Source of the DNA: Schoenoplectus triqueter
Taxonomy: Eukaryota; Streptophyta; Magnoliopsida; Poales; Cyperaceae
Reading direction: 5' to 3'
DNA: 53,997 nucleotides
Assembly: GCA_964058805.1 (NCBI GenBank)
Contig: CAXKVV010000468.1
Span: 1 to 53,997, forward strand
The notes under the pieces were generated by a model. That model was not told where the DNA came from, did not search any database, and saw only the letters and a program-made list of their open reading frames with translations. Positions 11,329 to 23,700 of the stretch are shown here, one piece after another (the first letter of the stretch is position 1; each line of letters starts with the position of its first letter). The position numbers and the translations under genes are program-made.

Positions 11329-11502
11329 AGCTGGCTTATGAGTATGATCACGCGGAGCCCGGGTTCTCGGTCCCTCGTCCACGAGTAGTTGGCATTCATT
11401 CTCAGCCACATGTCGAGCCACCGGCTCCAGCTGCTATGGGGAGGGATCGAGACGGCGCCTCTCAGCCGTCTTCTCCACCTTCTCTTCCTTCTCCCACTCC
11501 GG
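11329..11502 (+). CDS. PMD gene exon B
   Basis: The acceptor is gattcag at 11322-11328 and the donor is ccgg|gtgatt at 11502/11503. The intron before it is 76 bp. Joined in phase 1, its 58 codons stay open. They encode a proline- and serine-rich linker ending in a PSSPPSLPSPTP-type run, likely disordered. Confidence 0.8.
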
Positions 11503-11579
11503 GTGATTTTCTTTACTAACTCGCCTATCTTTACTTGGGCGCATTTCATTTACATCTCTGACTAGGGTTTATTTTTCAG

Positions 11580-11687
11580 CCCGTGGGATATCTCCTGTAG
11601 AGGTAGCTCAGGATGACATCGTAGCAGATCCATCAGCGTCTGCAAGTGCTGCCATTTCAGGGTTTTGCACCGACCTTGTCGTCGCAG
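11580..11687 (+). CDS. PMD gene exon C
   Basis: The acceptor atttttcag ends at 11579 and the donor gcag|gttcgt is at 11687/11688. The preceding intron is 77 bp. The 36 codons are open in phase 1 and encode an alanine/serine/aspartate-rich linker. Confidence 0.75.
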
Positions 11688-11760
11688 GTTCGTGTGCTTC
11701 ATTTAATACCTAGTTGCCAGCATGCACTAGTATTTTCATTCTTACATGTATATTTTACAG

Positions 11761-12177
11761 ACCCTGAGGCTGATGACATGGCATCTCCTCATCGCTCGGA
11801 GTCTTTCTTTTACGACGGTCCTGCCTCACCGTCGATCTTATTGGTGCCTACCGGGGACGGTGACTCATTTGATGTGGTTCTGGGGCCAGTGCTCACTCTT
11901 GCACTACCAGAGGAGGCTTCTTTAGAGCAGGGGAGTCCATTGGCTGTCGAGCCCGCAGGCGACGAGCCATTACTGATCGAGGGAGGGCCATCTCATACTT
12001 CTTCATCTCCCGACGGGCAGCCTCTCATGGTCACAGATAGCAGAGTCTCGACTGAGCGGGTTGCAGTCGATTATGACTCAGAGTTGGATGAGAGTTGGCT
12101 GGCGGAGCAGCTATTCCACAGCCCAGAGATAGAGGTTCCGATTAGCGAGGGTCTCGCCGAGCCTCATGCTTCTTCCG
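11761..12177 (+). CDS. PMD gene exon D
   Basis: The acceptor tattttacag ends at 11760 and the donor ttccg|gtacct follows 12177. The preceding intron is 73 bp. The 139 codons encode an acidic, low-complexity region with many D, E, S and P (for example VDYDSELDESWLAEQLF), probably disordered. No domain is recognised. Confidence 0.8.
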
Positions 12178-12252
12178 GTACCTTATATTTCCTTTATCAT
12201 TTACCCGTATTTTACTTTTCATGTACTTATGCTTCTTCATTTTATTTTGTAG

Positions 12253-12342
12253 CCGGGTCTGGTACACCTATGGGTCCTCCTGAGGCGACCGATATCCCTA
12301 TCCCTGACTCAGTCCCGCCTGTCTCAGGCGACGAGGCGATAG
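12253..12342 (+). CDS. PMD gene exon E
   Basis: The acceptor ttttgtag ends at 12252 and the donor gatag|gttaga follows 12342. The preceding intron is 75 bp and T-rich. The 30 codons are proline- and aspartate-rich. An unspliced transcript would stop at the TAG that overlaps the donor. Confidence 0.75.
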   Translation, partial: PGLVHLWVLLRRPISLSLTQSRLSQATRR

Positions 12343-12414
12343 GTTAGATCTTCTCTTCCTTCTATTTCTTCTTTGGTTATAACAATTTGTCTAACCCATT
12401 TATTTTACTTGCAG

Positions 12415-13025
12415 ATGTTTCATCGAGGGATGTGCAGCTCGCCTTGGTCGCGCTGGCGGATGCACTCCGGGATACCTTCTTCGGAGGCTATCCGCTCGAT
12501 TTCGAGATCCTGGACTCTCTGCCCAGCGGCTTCTCTTTCGATTGGTATAGGCTGATGCGGGATACCATCGCGCCGGCTCTACTCATTGCACCTCGTCTCG
12601 AGAGCACTTTTATTTCTAGGAGGTGTGAGGAGCTGCTCAGGGCTTACCAGGATGCGAGCTCTCTCGTATACCAGCATGAGTTGGAGATTCATGAGCTACG
12701 CAGGCATTTGGAGGCCGCTCGACTCCACTATCTTCAGCGGCTCTCTTCTTGTGCCACTCTCCGCTCCATGGGAGTCAGTGGTGGGCCCGCTCGACTGCTC
12801 GTGCAGGAGCTAGAGGACCACAGATTATCAGTGGAGGGCTTCTCTCGACATCTAGCGGGACGTCTCCCGGAGTTGCAGATTCATTCGAGCGCCCGGGATA
12901 GTGCTTTCTCTCAGTTCCTGGACTTCGAGGCAGCTTCGGAGGAGGATAGGCACTCCCTCCATACTTATTTAGAGACTATTAGCACAGTGCTTTTAGAGTT
13001 GGAGTCCCGCTTTTTGGGCCCATAG
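12415..13025 (+). CDS. PMD gene last exon, coiled coil
   Basis: The acceptor ttacttgcag ends at 12414 after a 72-bp intron. About 203 codons run to a TAG at 13023-13025. The product is leucine- and arginine-rich with heptad-like spacing (ELEIHELRRHLEAARLHYLQ and onward), so it probably forms coiled-coil helices for dimerisation. With the LTR exon the whole spliced frame would be 1,108 residues: basic N-terminus, PMD, disordered acidic linker, coiled coil. Confidence 0.8.
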
Positions 13026-13260
13026 ACTGCACTTTCATTTTTTCTTTTCTCCCTTTTCTTTGCTATACTTGATATAGGATGCATTGACATTTATCATTTT
13101 GATCTCTTGTTGTGGATGATGCTTGCTTTTATTATTATCCCTTCATCGCTTCCTCTGCAGCGTGAGGAAATATTTCATTCATTTCATGCTATGCACCTCC
13201 AATCTTATTTGCAAAAGCGCCCTATTACAACTGCTTCATTCTTTCGCAGCGTCTAAACAT

Positions 13261-13266
13261 AATAAA
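13261..13266 (+). terminator. Possible poly(A) signal of the PMD gene
   Basis: An aataaa hexamer lies 236 bp past the stop codon on the same strand, in T-rich sequence. Plant poly(A) signals are loose, so this is only a candidate. Confidence 0.3.
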
Positions 13267-13616
13267 GAAAAATCTTACAACATCCTATTACATTCATTCT
13301 ATGTATGTTCATCTTTATTTATTGCAATACAAACTCAAGTAACCGTGGTATTTTACGGATACCGAACCTGTCTGTATTGACCACTAGGCCGGGTACAGAA
13401 TAAACCCGTTTATCCCTTTATTACTGATGGATAAACTTACCAGTACCAATTGGATTATGGATGCAATTGATAACACCATTTTGTGGATGCTCCTTGTATA
13501 TTTAATTGACATTTATTTGTGGAAGCTCACCCACTCTCCCCTCATTTGTGCACCGTTGCGTGCTAAAGTGGAAACTCACGTTCTCTCATCTCCACTCAAT
13601 TTGTTTTGTGGGGGTA

Positions 13617-14090
13617 CTACCCTCAAACATCCATCACGCATCCCTGCGAGACAGGCTTTCATCGGGTAGGTTCGCTCTCCATGACCCGAGTCACTTCTTT
13701 AAGCGAATTACTTTATTTGACACTGAATGTCGGGCAAAAGCGTAAACCCTTAGTCTGACCCCTCCATGATCTATTTTGGGATTAGAAACAGACCACTTCC
13801 TTGGGCGTGTGGTACTTTTGCGGACGAATGTACCCAACCCGTTTTTTATATTTTAGCTACCCTCAAACATCCATCACGCATCCCTGCGAGACAGGCTTTC
13901 ATCGGGTAGGTCCGCTCTCCATGACCTGAGTCACTTCTTTAAGCGAGCCGCTTTGTTTAACATGAAATGTCGGGTACAAGCGTAAACCCTTAATCTGACC
14001 CCTCCATGATATGTCGTGGGATTATGACACACCATTTCTTCGGGCGTGTGGTGCTTTTACGGATGAATGCACCCAACCTGGCTTTGTATA
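13617..14090. repeat. Two-copy 240-bp tandem repeat between PMD gene and gag-pol
   Basis: Two units begin with ctaccctcaaacatcc at 13617 and 13857, exactly 240 bp apart, and stay alignable almost to 14090. They share gcatccctgcgagacagg and cgtaaacccttaNtctgacc. They sit between the convergent ends of gag-pol and the antisense gene. The rest of 13026-14767 shows no gene. Confidence 0.9.
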
Positions 14091-14767
14091 ACACTCATGG
14101 TGTCGGGGACAAAGGTGGCAACCCCTTATTGAAAAGGTTTTATTATTTATTATTTTTTTATTATCATTCATTTTTTTTTTATGAGTAGGAAAATAGGTTT
14201 TTATTGTTTTACATATATATCCTTTTATTTTATTAGAAGAGGGCAAATTTTTGTTATTAGTGATACATGTTACTAATAGTACGAGAGTTATTTATTTATA
14301 TGCCCTCGGAAGCGACTATTTACTAGCCACCAATTTGCTCGACCTATCCCTTGGCTTGCGCCGCGGGCGACCAATATGAGCAACTTTCGTCATTGGGCAA
14401 CAGATAGTTTGAGGGACAAACTGCAAACCCTGCCCATTTTTGTGTTTATTCTGTATCAAATGGACAAACCCAGTGGTATTTGTATTGTGAGCCCAAACAC
14501 CAAAGCTCTCGCCTTACATTCTCGCGTGGTTTTGGCGTTGTATTCCCTTATTCTATATTTTTTTATTTTATAGGGCTAAATGTGTTTGTGTGGTTTTGGA
14601 TTTTTGGATGCATTCTATTTACAGATGCAAAAGTAGGGTTTTTGGGATTTTTATGCAAAAGTGGAGGTTAGACATGGGTTTGTGTTTCGTGCACGTGTGT
14701 GTAAGCGAACACTTATTCCCTCCTTATTTATTTAAAATAGATACTACTCGATCGGCCCCGCTCCGGG

Positions 14768-17700
14768 CTATGTGTAGTACTTCTTCAGATATCGCCCATT
14801 AATCGGTGGCATGGGCCTCTCACCTTCATGGTCTATGAGTTGGTATGCGCCGCCTTCGTATACCTTCTCAATTACATATGGCCCTTCCCAATTCGGGGAG
14901 AATTTTGGGCCGATGTGCCGGCCAATGATCGGCCTTTTAAGGACAAGAACAAGCTCCCCTTGTTGAAATGCCCTAACTCGCGCCATTTTATCATATGCCC
15001 TTGCCATTTTTGCCTGATATATTTCAAGGTTCTGCTGGGCTATCAGTCTCTTCTCGTCCATGGCATCCAACTCGTCTAATCTGAGTTGTTGGCATTCGTC
15101 CATGGTCATATCATTTTGCATAGCCACCCGCAATGACGGTAGTTCCACCTCAAGAGGGAGGACGGCTTCAACCCCAAAAGCCAACGAATACGGGGTAGCT
15201 TGCGTAGGCGTTCGGTACGTGGTCCGATAAGCCCATAATGCCTCCTGTAGACGATTATCCCAGTCTCGTTGGTTGCCGTCCACGGTCTTCTTCATAATAT
15301 TTATTAGTGTTTTATTAAAGGCTTCGGCCAGGCCGTTGGCTCTCGGGTTGTAAATGGACGAGAATCTCCAATCAATGTTAAATTGCTCCGCCAGGGCATA
15401 GACTTTGGAGCTCTTAAAGGCCGTTCCATTATCGGATATTATCCGTTGTGGTGTACCAAATCGGTAAAGGATGTGCGTCTTGAAGAATTTAACCACATCG
15501 GATGCTTTGACTTCTTTGAGCGGGATGGCTTCGGCCCATTTTGTAAAGTAATCTGTCGCCGCCAGGATGAACCGGTGACCTCTCGACGTCGGAGGGTCTA
15601 TGGGCCCCACTATATCTGTGCCCCACATATTAAATGGCCAGGATGCTACTGTGGGGTGCAATGGGCTTGGCGCTTGATGTATAAAAGGGCCATGTATCTG
15701 GCACATGCGGCATTTCCTTGCGTGCTCTTCACAATCAGCCACCATCGTGGGCCAATAATACCCCATTCGCTTGATTTTTAACTTCATTTTTGGCCCAGAC
15801 TGATGTGCTCCGCATAGCCCGGAATGAACTTCTTTCATAACCTGCTCGGCTTCATGCCCTGATACACATCTTAACCATAACTGATCATAAGACCTACGAT
15901 ATAGCGTATTGCCCACATACGCATACCGTAGTACCCGTTTTCTTAGTTGATCAGCGATTCTTTTATCTTTGGGGAGGGTGCCATGCCGGAAATATTTGAT
16001 GAACGGCTGTCTCCAATCATCGTCTTCAGTTATCATTGTTTCTTGGCATTCTATCCTTCCTAGCCCGGCATTTTCATTACTCGCATCATCTGTTATTTGA
16101 CACAATGATAATGGTCTCCTATTGCGGACGATGATGTGGATTTCCGGCTCTGTTGGTTCACCCAGCTCTTTGGCGAGTTTGGCCAACGCATCTGCTTCAC
16201 CATTCACGGCCCTCGTGACCTTCTCGATGGACACGTACGGGATTTTCTTCATTAATTCCATGGCCTTTTGGTGATATTGTATTAGTTCCGGCTTCAAGAC
16301 CTTGTATTCGCCAATTATTTGATTTATTATCAGCTGTGAATCCCCAAAGATGCGTACAGCCTTGATTCCCAGCTCCAGTGATAACTCTAGTCCGGCGATG
16401 AGTGCCTCATACTCTGCTTCATTATTTGTACATGGTTCGGTTAAAGCCAGAGAATGTCGTATTATCCCGCCTTCCGGGGTTACGAAGACTAGTCCTGCGC
16501 CAGCTCGCACAGTTGGGACTCCCGGGCCCGCGATCGGCTTGATTGAAGAAGCACCATCAAAGTACAACTCCCATATAGGGTCTCCTTCTTCGACATGTAG
16601 AGTTTCCTCATCGGGAAAGTCACATTTTAATGGGGAGTCATCTTGAATCGGGTGTGCAGCCAGGAAATCTGCTAGCGCCTGCCCCTTTATCGCCTTTTGC
16701 GGTGTATAGGTGATGTCGAACTCGGTAAGAATGATAGCCCACTTGGCCAGCCTCCCCGTCAACATTGACCGAGTCATCAGATATTTGAGAGGGTCCACCT
16801 TGGATATTAATATGATTTTGTGGGCTAACATGTAATGCCTCAATTTCTTCACCGCGAAGATTAGGGCTAGGCAATGCTTCTCGATTGGTGAATACCCGTG
16901 TTCTGCCCCTACCATCATGCGGCTTAGATAATATAGCGCATTTTGATTACCATCCTGGTTTTCTTGTGCTAATAGGGCTCCCAAAGATCCGTCCAGGGCG
17001 GTTGTATATAGGATAAGCTCCTTTCCGGGTATGGGCGCCGCCAATACTGGAGGGTTGAGTAGATATGCCTTGATTTCTTCAAAGGCTCGCTGACACTCAC
17101 CGTCCCACTTAAACGGGATATTCTTCTTAGTTAGCCGGGTGAAGGGTTGGATTTTACCCGATAGGTTGGCTATGAACCGCCTGATGTACGCCAATTGCCC
17201 TTGCAAAGATCGCAATTGTTTTAAATTCTTTGGCGGGGATAATTCAGTTATTGCTTTGATCTTGCCCGGGTCTATCTCAATGCCCCTGTGGCGTACCACA
17301 AATCCCAGAAATTTGCCAGATGATACCATGAATGCGCATTTCAACGGGTTTAATTTGAGCGCATGTTCCCTTAGGCGGTTGAAAACGACCTCGAGATATT
17401 GGAGGTGTTCTTCATATGACATGGCTTTGATGACTAGGTCGTCCACATAGCATTCTACTATCTTGTGGATCAGATCGTCGAATATCTTCGTCATTGCCCG
17501 TTGGTAGGTGGCTCCCGCATTTTTGAGCCCAAACGGCATGACTTTGTAGCAATATATGCCAATTGGCGTGCGGAATGCCGTATGCCTCTCATCTTCTGGC
17601 GCCATTTTAATTTGATTATAGCCCGCATAACCGTCCATGAAGGAGAAGACTTCATAGGAGGATGTATGGTCAATTATGATTTCAGTTACTGGGAGCGGGA

Positions 17701-20700
17701 AATCATCTTTAGGGCACGCCTTGTTTAAGTCCCGAAAGTCCACGCAAATGCGGATTTGCCCATTTTTCTTTTTAACCGGGACAATGCTAGCCACCCATTC
17801 TGGCGTCTCTTCTTCCCGTATGAAGCCGGCGTCGATGAGTTTCTTTGTCTCCTCCACGACCTTTTCTTCGAGTTCTATTCTCATTCGCCTCGGCGCTTGT
17901 TTAATCGGCTTAAAGGTTGGATCGATTTTTAAGTAATGGACCGCCACGTTGGGATCTAATCCAGGCATTTCCTTATAACTCCAAGCGAAGCAGTCCATGT
18001 AGCTTCTAAGGAATGTCTTCAACCTGTCAGCTACCTCTTCCGGCAATGACGCGCTTATGAAAGTTGGTCGTGGGTCTTCTTTTGTCCCCAAATTAATTTC
18101 AGCTAACTCATCGACCGTGTTAGGCTCCTTTTCTAGCTGTTTCAAAGCATTTTTCAGGACCGGGGTATTGTCCTCTTCTGTTTCATTATCCAGCATCTCA
18201 ACAGAAGTCATGCAACAGCCTAACCCCCGGGTATATTTTATTTTGCCATCCAGGCCCAGGACTTTATTCTGGCCGCCATTCCAGAGTTCATCGAAGCGCT
18301 TGGCCTCGGCCTTGGATATGTCTCTCAGACATTTCGCCCTTTTTGCCAGTTTATACAGCTCCTTTCCAAAGGGATGAAATGCAGCGTCACCGCTCGTTGC
18401 ATTCTCCGATTCTTGTTCTATCACCCACTTCTTCCAAGTGTTGTGATCAGGGTTCTTCAGAGACTGGGTTGAATCGCTCTGATAGAAAATTATAGCCTTG
18501 TGGATGATAGTTTTCCCTTTGATGCGCTCTACCTTTGCCGGCACAACAAAGGTCTTCAGGGTTTGGATGTGGTTCACTTCCCTTGGTATGAGGTCTTTAA
18601 AATGCCTTTCAGGAACCACAGTAATTTCTAGCGCTGCCATCTCTTCTTCTATCTCAATATTCATGACTGAGTTGGAGCGGTAGATTTCTTTGATAGGCTT
18701 ACGTCTCGCAACCTTAGGCTTGCTAGGTACGGGAGTGTGCGAGATCGTATAAGCAACCCCTTTGCCTTTGCTATTCGAGTTGTGCGGAGCTGGGTCTTGT
18801 TGAAAGCTCTTCGGGAGTTGGATCGTCCCGTTTCTATGCCCTTCTTCTATAAGGTCTTTGAATACCCAGCATTCTTCAATAGTATGACCCAATATGCGAT
18901 GATAAGGGCAGAATTCGCCTTCACTGGCTCTCTCTATGTCTGCGGGTCTTTTGCAAACGGGAAGTGTTAATCCGCTCTTTAAGGCCTGCTCAAATATCCG
19001 AGCTGTTTTATTTTTCAGGAAAGAGTATGGTTTACTCTTCTTGACCTTGAGAGTTTGCATGACGGTCGGTTGCTTAGCTTTCGTTTCTTCCCCCTTTGAT
19101 TCATCTACTATGACAATTACCCGTTTGCTGCTATCGGGTGCTTGTCTTTCGGGGGTCCCGGAACGGGGTTCGCTCGTCATTTCTTTGAGTAGCTCGGAGT
19201 TATAGATCGCGGTTTGCAGGTTTTCAATCATTATCATGATTTCATTGTGTTGCGTCTTGATATCCTGCATCACTTCCCATTGTTCAGACACCTCTCTTCT
19301 ATTATTTTCAACCTGGTGCCTTATTTCGTCAATCGCATTCCAGACACGACCTTCAAAATTTTCCCGCCATGAGCGTTCTTCATTTATAGGCCTCGGCCTA
19401 ACCGGGTTATCCCTTCCGCTACCGGGTCCCGTGTTGATCATATATGACTCCTCGCTTTCATTATCTGTTTCAGGCCCTTTATATGGCTTCTTGAGGATGT
19501 GATAAATGATCTCTTCGTCAGACTCCTCTTCCCAGGGTTGACGATCATGGCCAGATTCCTCTCCCGAGGTGGTATCGCTCGAGTTGTTAGAATCTTCGGA
19601 GTCTTCTCCCGAAGTTGCCTCTATGATCTGAATTTGAGGGGTGTTGGCAGGCTTAAAATTGAAAATGACCTCCTCTTCAGAATCACTTGCATTAATTTCG
19701 CTCGGTTTTATTTGGGCTTTATACGCAGCCACCTGTTCGAAGCGGAAGATTGCTTCTTCACCCGACTTTCTTCCGGGTCTTTGGGCTCGAACACCTCGGG
19801 GTTTAATATTAAATTTGACCTCTTCTTCTTCTCCAGATGAGGTATCAAATTTAGGGCCTTTGTTGAAGGATTTCTGACCTGCTTTTGCCATTGGCCGGCT
19901 CGGCGCCACAGCGGATTTAGGCAGAAAGTACTGGGCGTCATTGAACTTAATCTCATGCACCCCGAATGGTTTGACATCTCCGTCAATTCTCTTTTGCTTA
20001 CCATTCTCGATATATTTCAGGCATTGGTGCAGAGTAGAGGGTATGACCTGATTGCTGTGAAGCCACGGGCGACCCAGCAACGCCCGATAAGAGGTTTCAG
20101 CGTCAATGACATAGAATTTAGTAGGCGCTCTTAGGCTTCCGCATTGCAGGTTCAGAGTTATAGCTCCCAGGGCCTTTTGGGAGTTTTGATTAAAGCCATG
20201 AATAATCACCTTTTCATCAGATAGGTTCTTCACATCTAAGGTGATGGTCTTTAGAGTTTTAAGCGGCATAATATTGATCGAAGACCCTGCGTCGACCAGG
20301 ATGCGGCCAATCTTTTGCCCTCCACAATTTCCTGTGATGTACAGTGGGCGATTGTGGTCGACAGTGCCTATTAGGAGGTCGTCGTCTGTGAAATTTATAC
20401 AGGCGGCCCGTTTGGCGGTGAATAGGGCTTCTTGCATATTTTGCTCTACGAAGTATGACTTGTACTTCTCAGGATCTTGCAAGGCCTGGATTAGTACCTC
20501 CCTTAGGTCTTGTGACATCATCAATGCATCAAATATGCTTAATAGCGCTGGAATCTTACGCAGATGTGCCAACACGTTATATTCTTCGCCCGTCGACCGG
20601 GTCTTTTCTGGGTTCTTGCTTGGATTCTCGACTTCTTTGCCTTTATTCAGGGTCTTATCCTTTCCTTTATCAGAATCCTTGGGAGCCTGTCTCTCGGGTA

Positions 20701-23700
20701 TATAAGTCCCGGATCGGAGCACGGCTTTGCATTCTTCGTTCTTGGTCCCCGAGGTGCTTGCTTCCCCTTCATCATTTGGGAAGAACATCTCCTCTAATGT
20801 TGGCATATCTTCATCGTGAGAAGAATATACCATATTGCACGAAGCACCCCAGATCTCTTCGCTTTCTTCTTTATTTATTTCTTCATTCACATCTTCCTTC
20901 TTTTGACCTAGGGTTAGCTTCTCCCAGTCTTCTTTGGAGATGAAATGTTGAAGGGTGATCACCTCAGGACTGCCCTGCTCGTACTCTTCAATCTTGTTCT
21001 TTTTGGACTTGTTGTTTCTATGCTTCTTTTTCTTCTTAAGAACCTGGTTTTGGCTCTGGTCCACCTTATAATATACCCTGGGTTTTGGTGGGACCACTGG
21101 CGTGATGTCGTCCTTCCATTTCATGCCAGGTTCTTTCTTAAGGGCTTTAAGCATTTTAATTGATTTCTTCGATAAGTGCGTAGTCCATTGTTCTTCCTGA
21201 TCTTCGCATGACTGGCCCGGGACTTTCTCTTCCTCATGAGAGATCGTGTTGGCCTGCTCATGGGCTGATGGGCTTTGCAAGAACCCCTTAGGTAAAGTAA
21301 TTTCACCGTTTTTATACGCTTTCTCGACCCAATCTTTGAAGACCCAGCAATCTTCAATTGAGTGCCCTATTATTCTGTGGTATGGGCAAAAGTTGGGTTC
21401 GTCTGATTTATCGGCATCTTCCGGACGTTTACTGGCCGGCAGGGTTAGGCCGTTCTTCAGTGCCCCTCTGAAGATTTGGGCAACTTTATCTTTTCTGAAG
21501 GAGTACGGTTTGGATTTCTTTTGTTTAAGGGATTCAAAACTCCGTGAACTCCCTCCTGGATTGGGCCTGGGTCCCTTATTATAATTGTTGCCATTTGTGC
21601 TACTGCTGCCGCCTTGGGTGTCTGCGTTGGCAACCATCTTATCTTTCAACGAGGTGAATGCCACTTTGGTTTCAGCTCGGGCCCCTCGTTGCGGCCTATT
21701 ATTCATAAAGCTTGGCACGGTATGCGGTGACATCCTTTCCATGTTGGATACCGATCTGAGCAAGTCTTTAAATGTGTTGACCTTTGTCACACCAAGAAGC
21801 ATGCCCATCCACCCGTCAATGTTCTTCATGATTAGGTTGACGGCCTCATCTTCAGTTAATGTGCGGTCGCATTTAATGCTGAGGTTCCGCCATCTATTGA
21901 TAAAATCTGTCATTGACTCCCCTTTCTTGGGTTTAGTGCTTGCCAGATCAGCTATATTTATTTTGTCAGACACCATGACAAATCGTGCCCTGAACGAGTC
22001 TGCCATCTCGTCCCAGGTCCTGATGCTGTTGTTTTCCAGTGAATAATACCATTGAAAGGCGGTTCCCACCAAGCTCTGAGGGAATTGTCTTAACAACAGT
22101 GCATCATTGCCGCCCGTGTTGCCGCACGAGGCTACAAAGTGGGCCAGGTGTTGTTCGGGGTTTAGGTCTTTATTGCCTTCCCCGGAGAAGGTCCTGAAGC
22201 GGGGGATCACATACCCTTTAGGATATTCTTCCAAGTCATATATGGCAGGGTATGGATGTCCACAGTTTTTAACGGGAGGGATAGCGTATCCACCTCCAGC
22301 TATTTGCATTTGCTGTGCAATCATGGCTTGAATCTCTTTCCGGGATATTCCCGTTGGTTCAGCCTCCACTTCTATGGTTCTGTGTGGATGGGGTTTAGAA
22401 TCGACCGGTTGTTTTCCCTTATGATTGCTTTTGGTACTGTGGACCCCTTCTTGACGGGAGCTACCAGCTTTGAAGTTGGCGTCTTGTGATTCTTGTAAGG
22501 ATTTGACCGCCTTAATCAGTTCTTCATTTTGCTTTAGCATGGTAGCGATTAGCTCCCGTTGCCTAATCAGCTCTTCATCCCGTGCCTCGATGTGGCCTTT
22601 TAATATTTCAATTTCATCGATAGGCATTTCGGGACGTGCTTCAACGTCATCTTCGTTGTCGAAAAGATCAGGGTTTTCATTATGGTCTTCCCCTTCCCTG
22701 CTATTGCCTTCGGGGTTGACTCTCTTTGGGGGTCTCCCTTTTCTACCATTATTCTTATTGGTATTGGTGACGTGAGCTTGATTAGGCGGGGACTGGTCGT
22801 CCTGGACCATATTCACCTCACCATCAGTATCTGGATCGGTATCGTAGCTTATACTGATGGTGTTAACTGAGAAGTGCTCTTCATAGCGAGCGGTTCTTCT
22901 CTTCTTCTTTGCTTGGTCAGGGGCAGTTATTTTTAAACTATTGAGTGGTATTCTCGAGCCTAATCGGCTGAATACACTCTTCTGGCCTAAGCGGTTGAAC
23001 ACGCTCTCGGGCGGAGCGTTGGACCTGCCGGCCTTACTGGGCTGGGTTTGAGACTGGGGTTTCGTTGGCTGGGAACCCTTTGGGACCCACACCTGCTGGG
23101 TGCTAGGTGTTGCCTTTGGTATAGACCTCCTTGGGTTCGGAGTGGAGGCAATGGCTTGCGGCTGAGCCATGCCTTGAGATTGGTTAGGGCGGGAGACGTA
23201 TCGTCTCGACCTAGCGTTCTTAACGCTCTTCCTCTGCTTGAGGGCCCTGTGAGCCTTGTAGATGGCTTCTGCAGGGGTTTGAGACTTATCTTGGCGGCGC
23301 TGAGGCCTTTGAGTTGGGCGAGGTGTGGGCTTAGGCACCTCCCATGCCTGGCGGAGCTGGCCTGTGGCTGAGTTTTTGGCCACTATTCGGAGAGCTGTGA
23401 ATTTATTGGAGACTGGGACAGCTGGCCTAGCCACCAGCTGATTTTGGTATGCGTCCAGGGCCCTCTTCCTGGATGCTTGGGAGTCGCGGGCAGTCTGGGC
23501 TGCTGCCTTTGAGGCCATCTTCTTAGACGGGCGCCTTCTCCTCTTTGGGGAGGCAGTAGGAGAGGCCATAATGTTGTTCGAGATCCCCTTGGGAGTCAGG
23601 GTGATCGATTCTTCCTCCTCGTCCTGAATAGAGATCTGGACGGTCGCGGGAGTGAGGGCGGCCACTGGAGCTGGGCCATAGATAGTAAGTTCTTGCGGGA

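Noticed and set aside
16350..16646. Plus-strand ORFs opposite gag-pol (for example 20241-20705, 21585-22046)
   Set aside because: They are shadows of the 3,020-aa ORF; no splice sites or domains support them.
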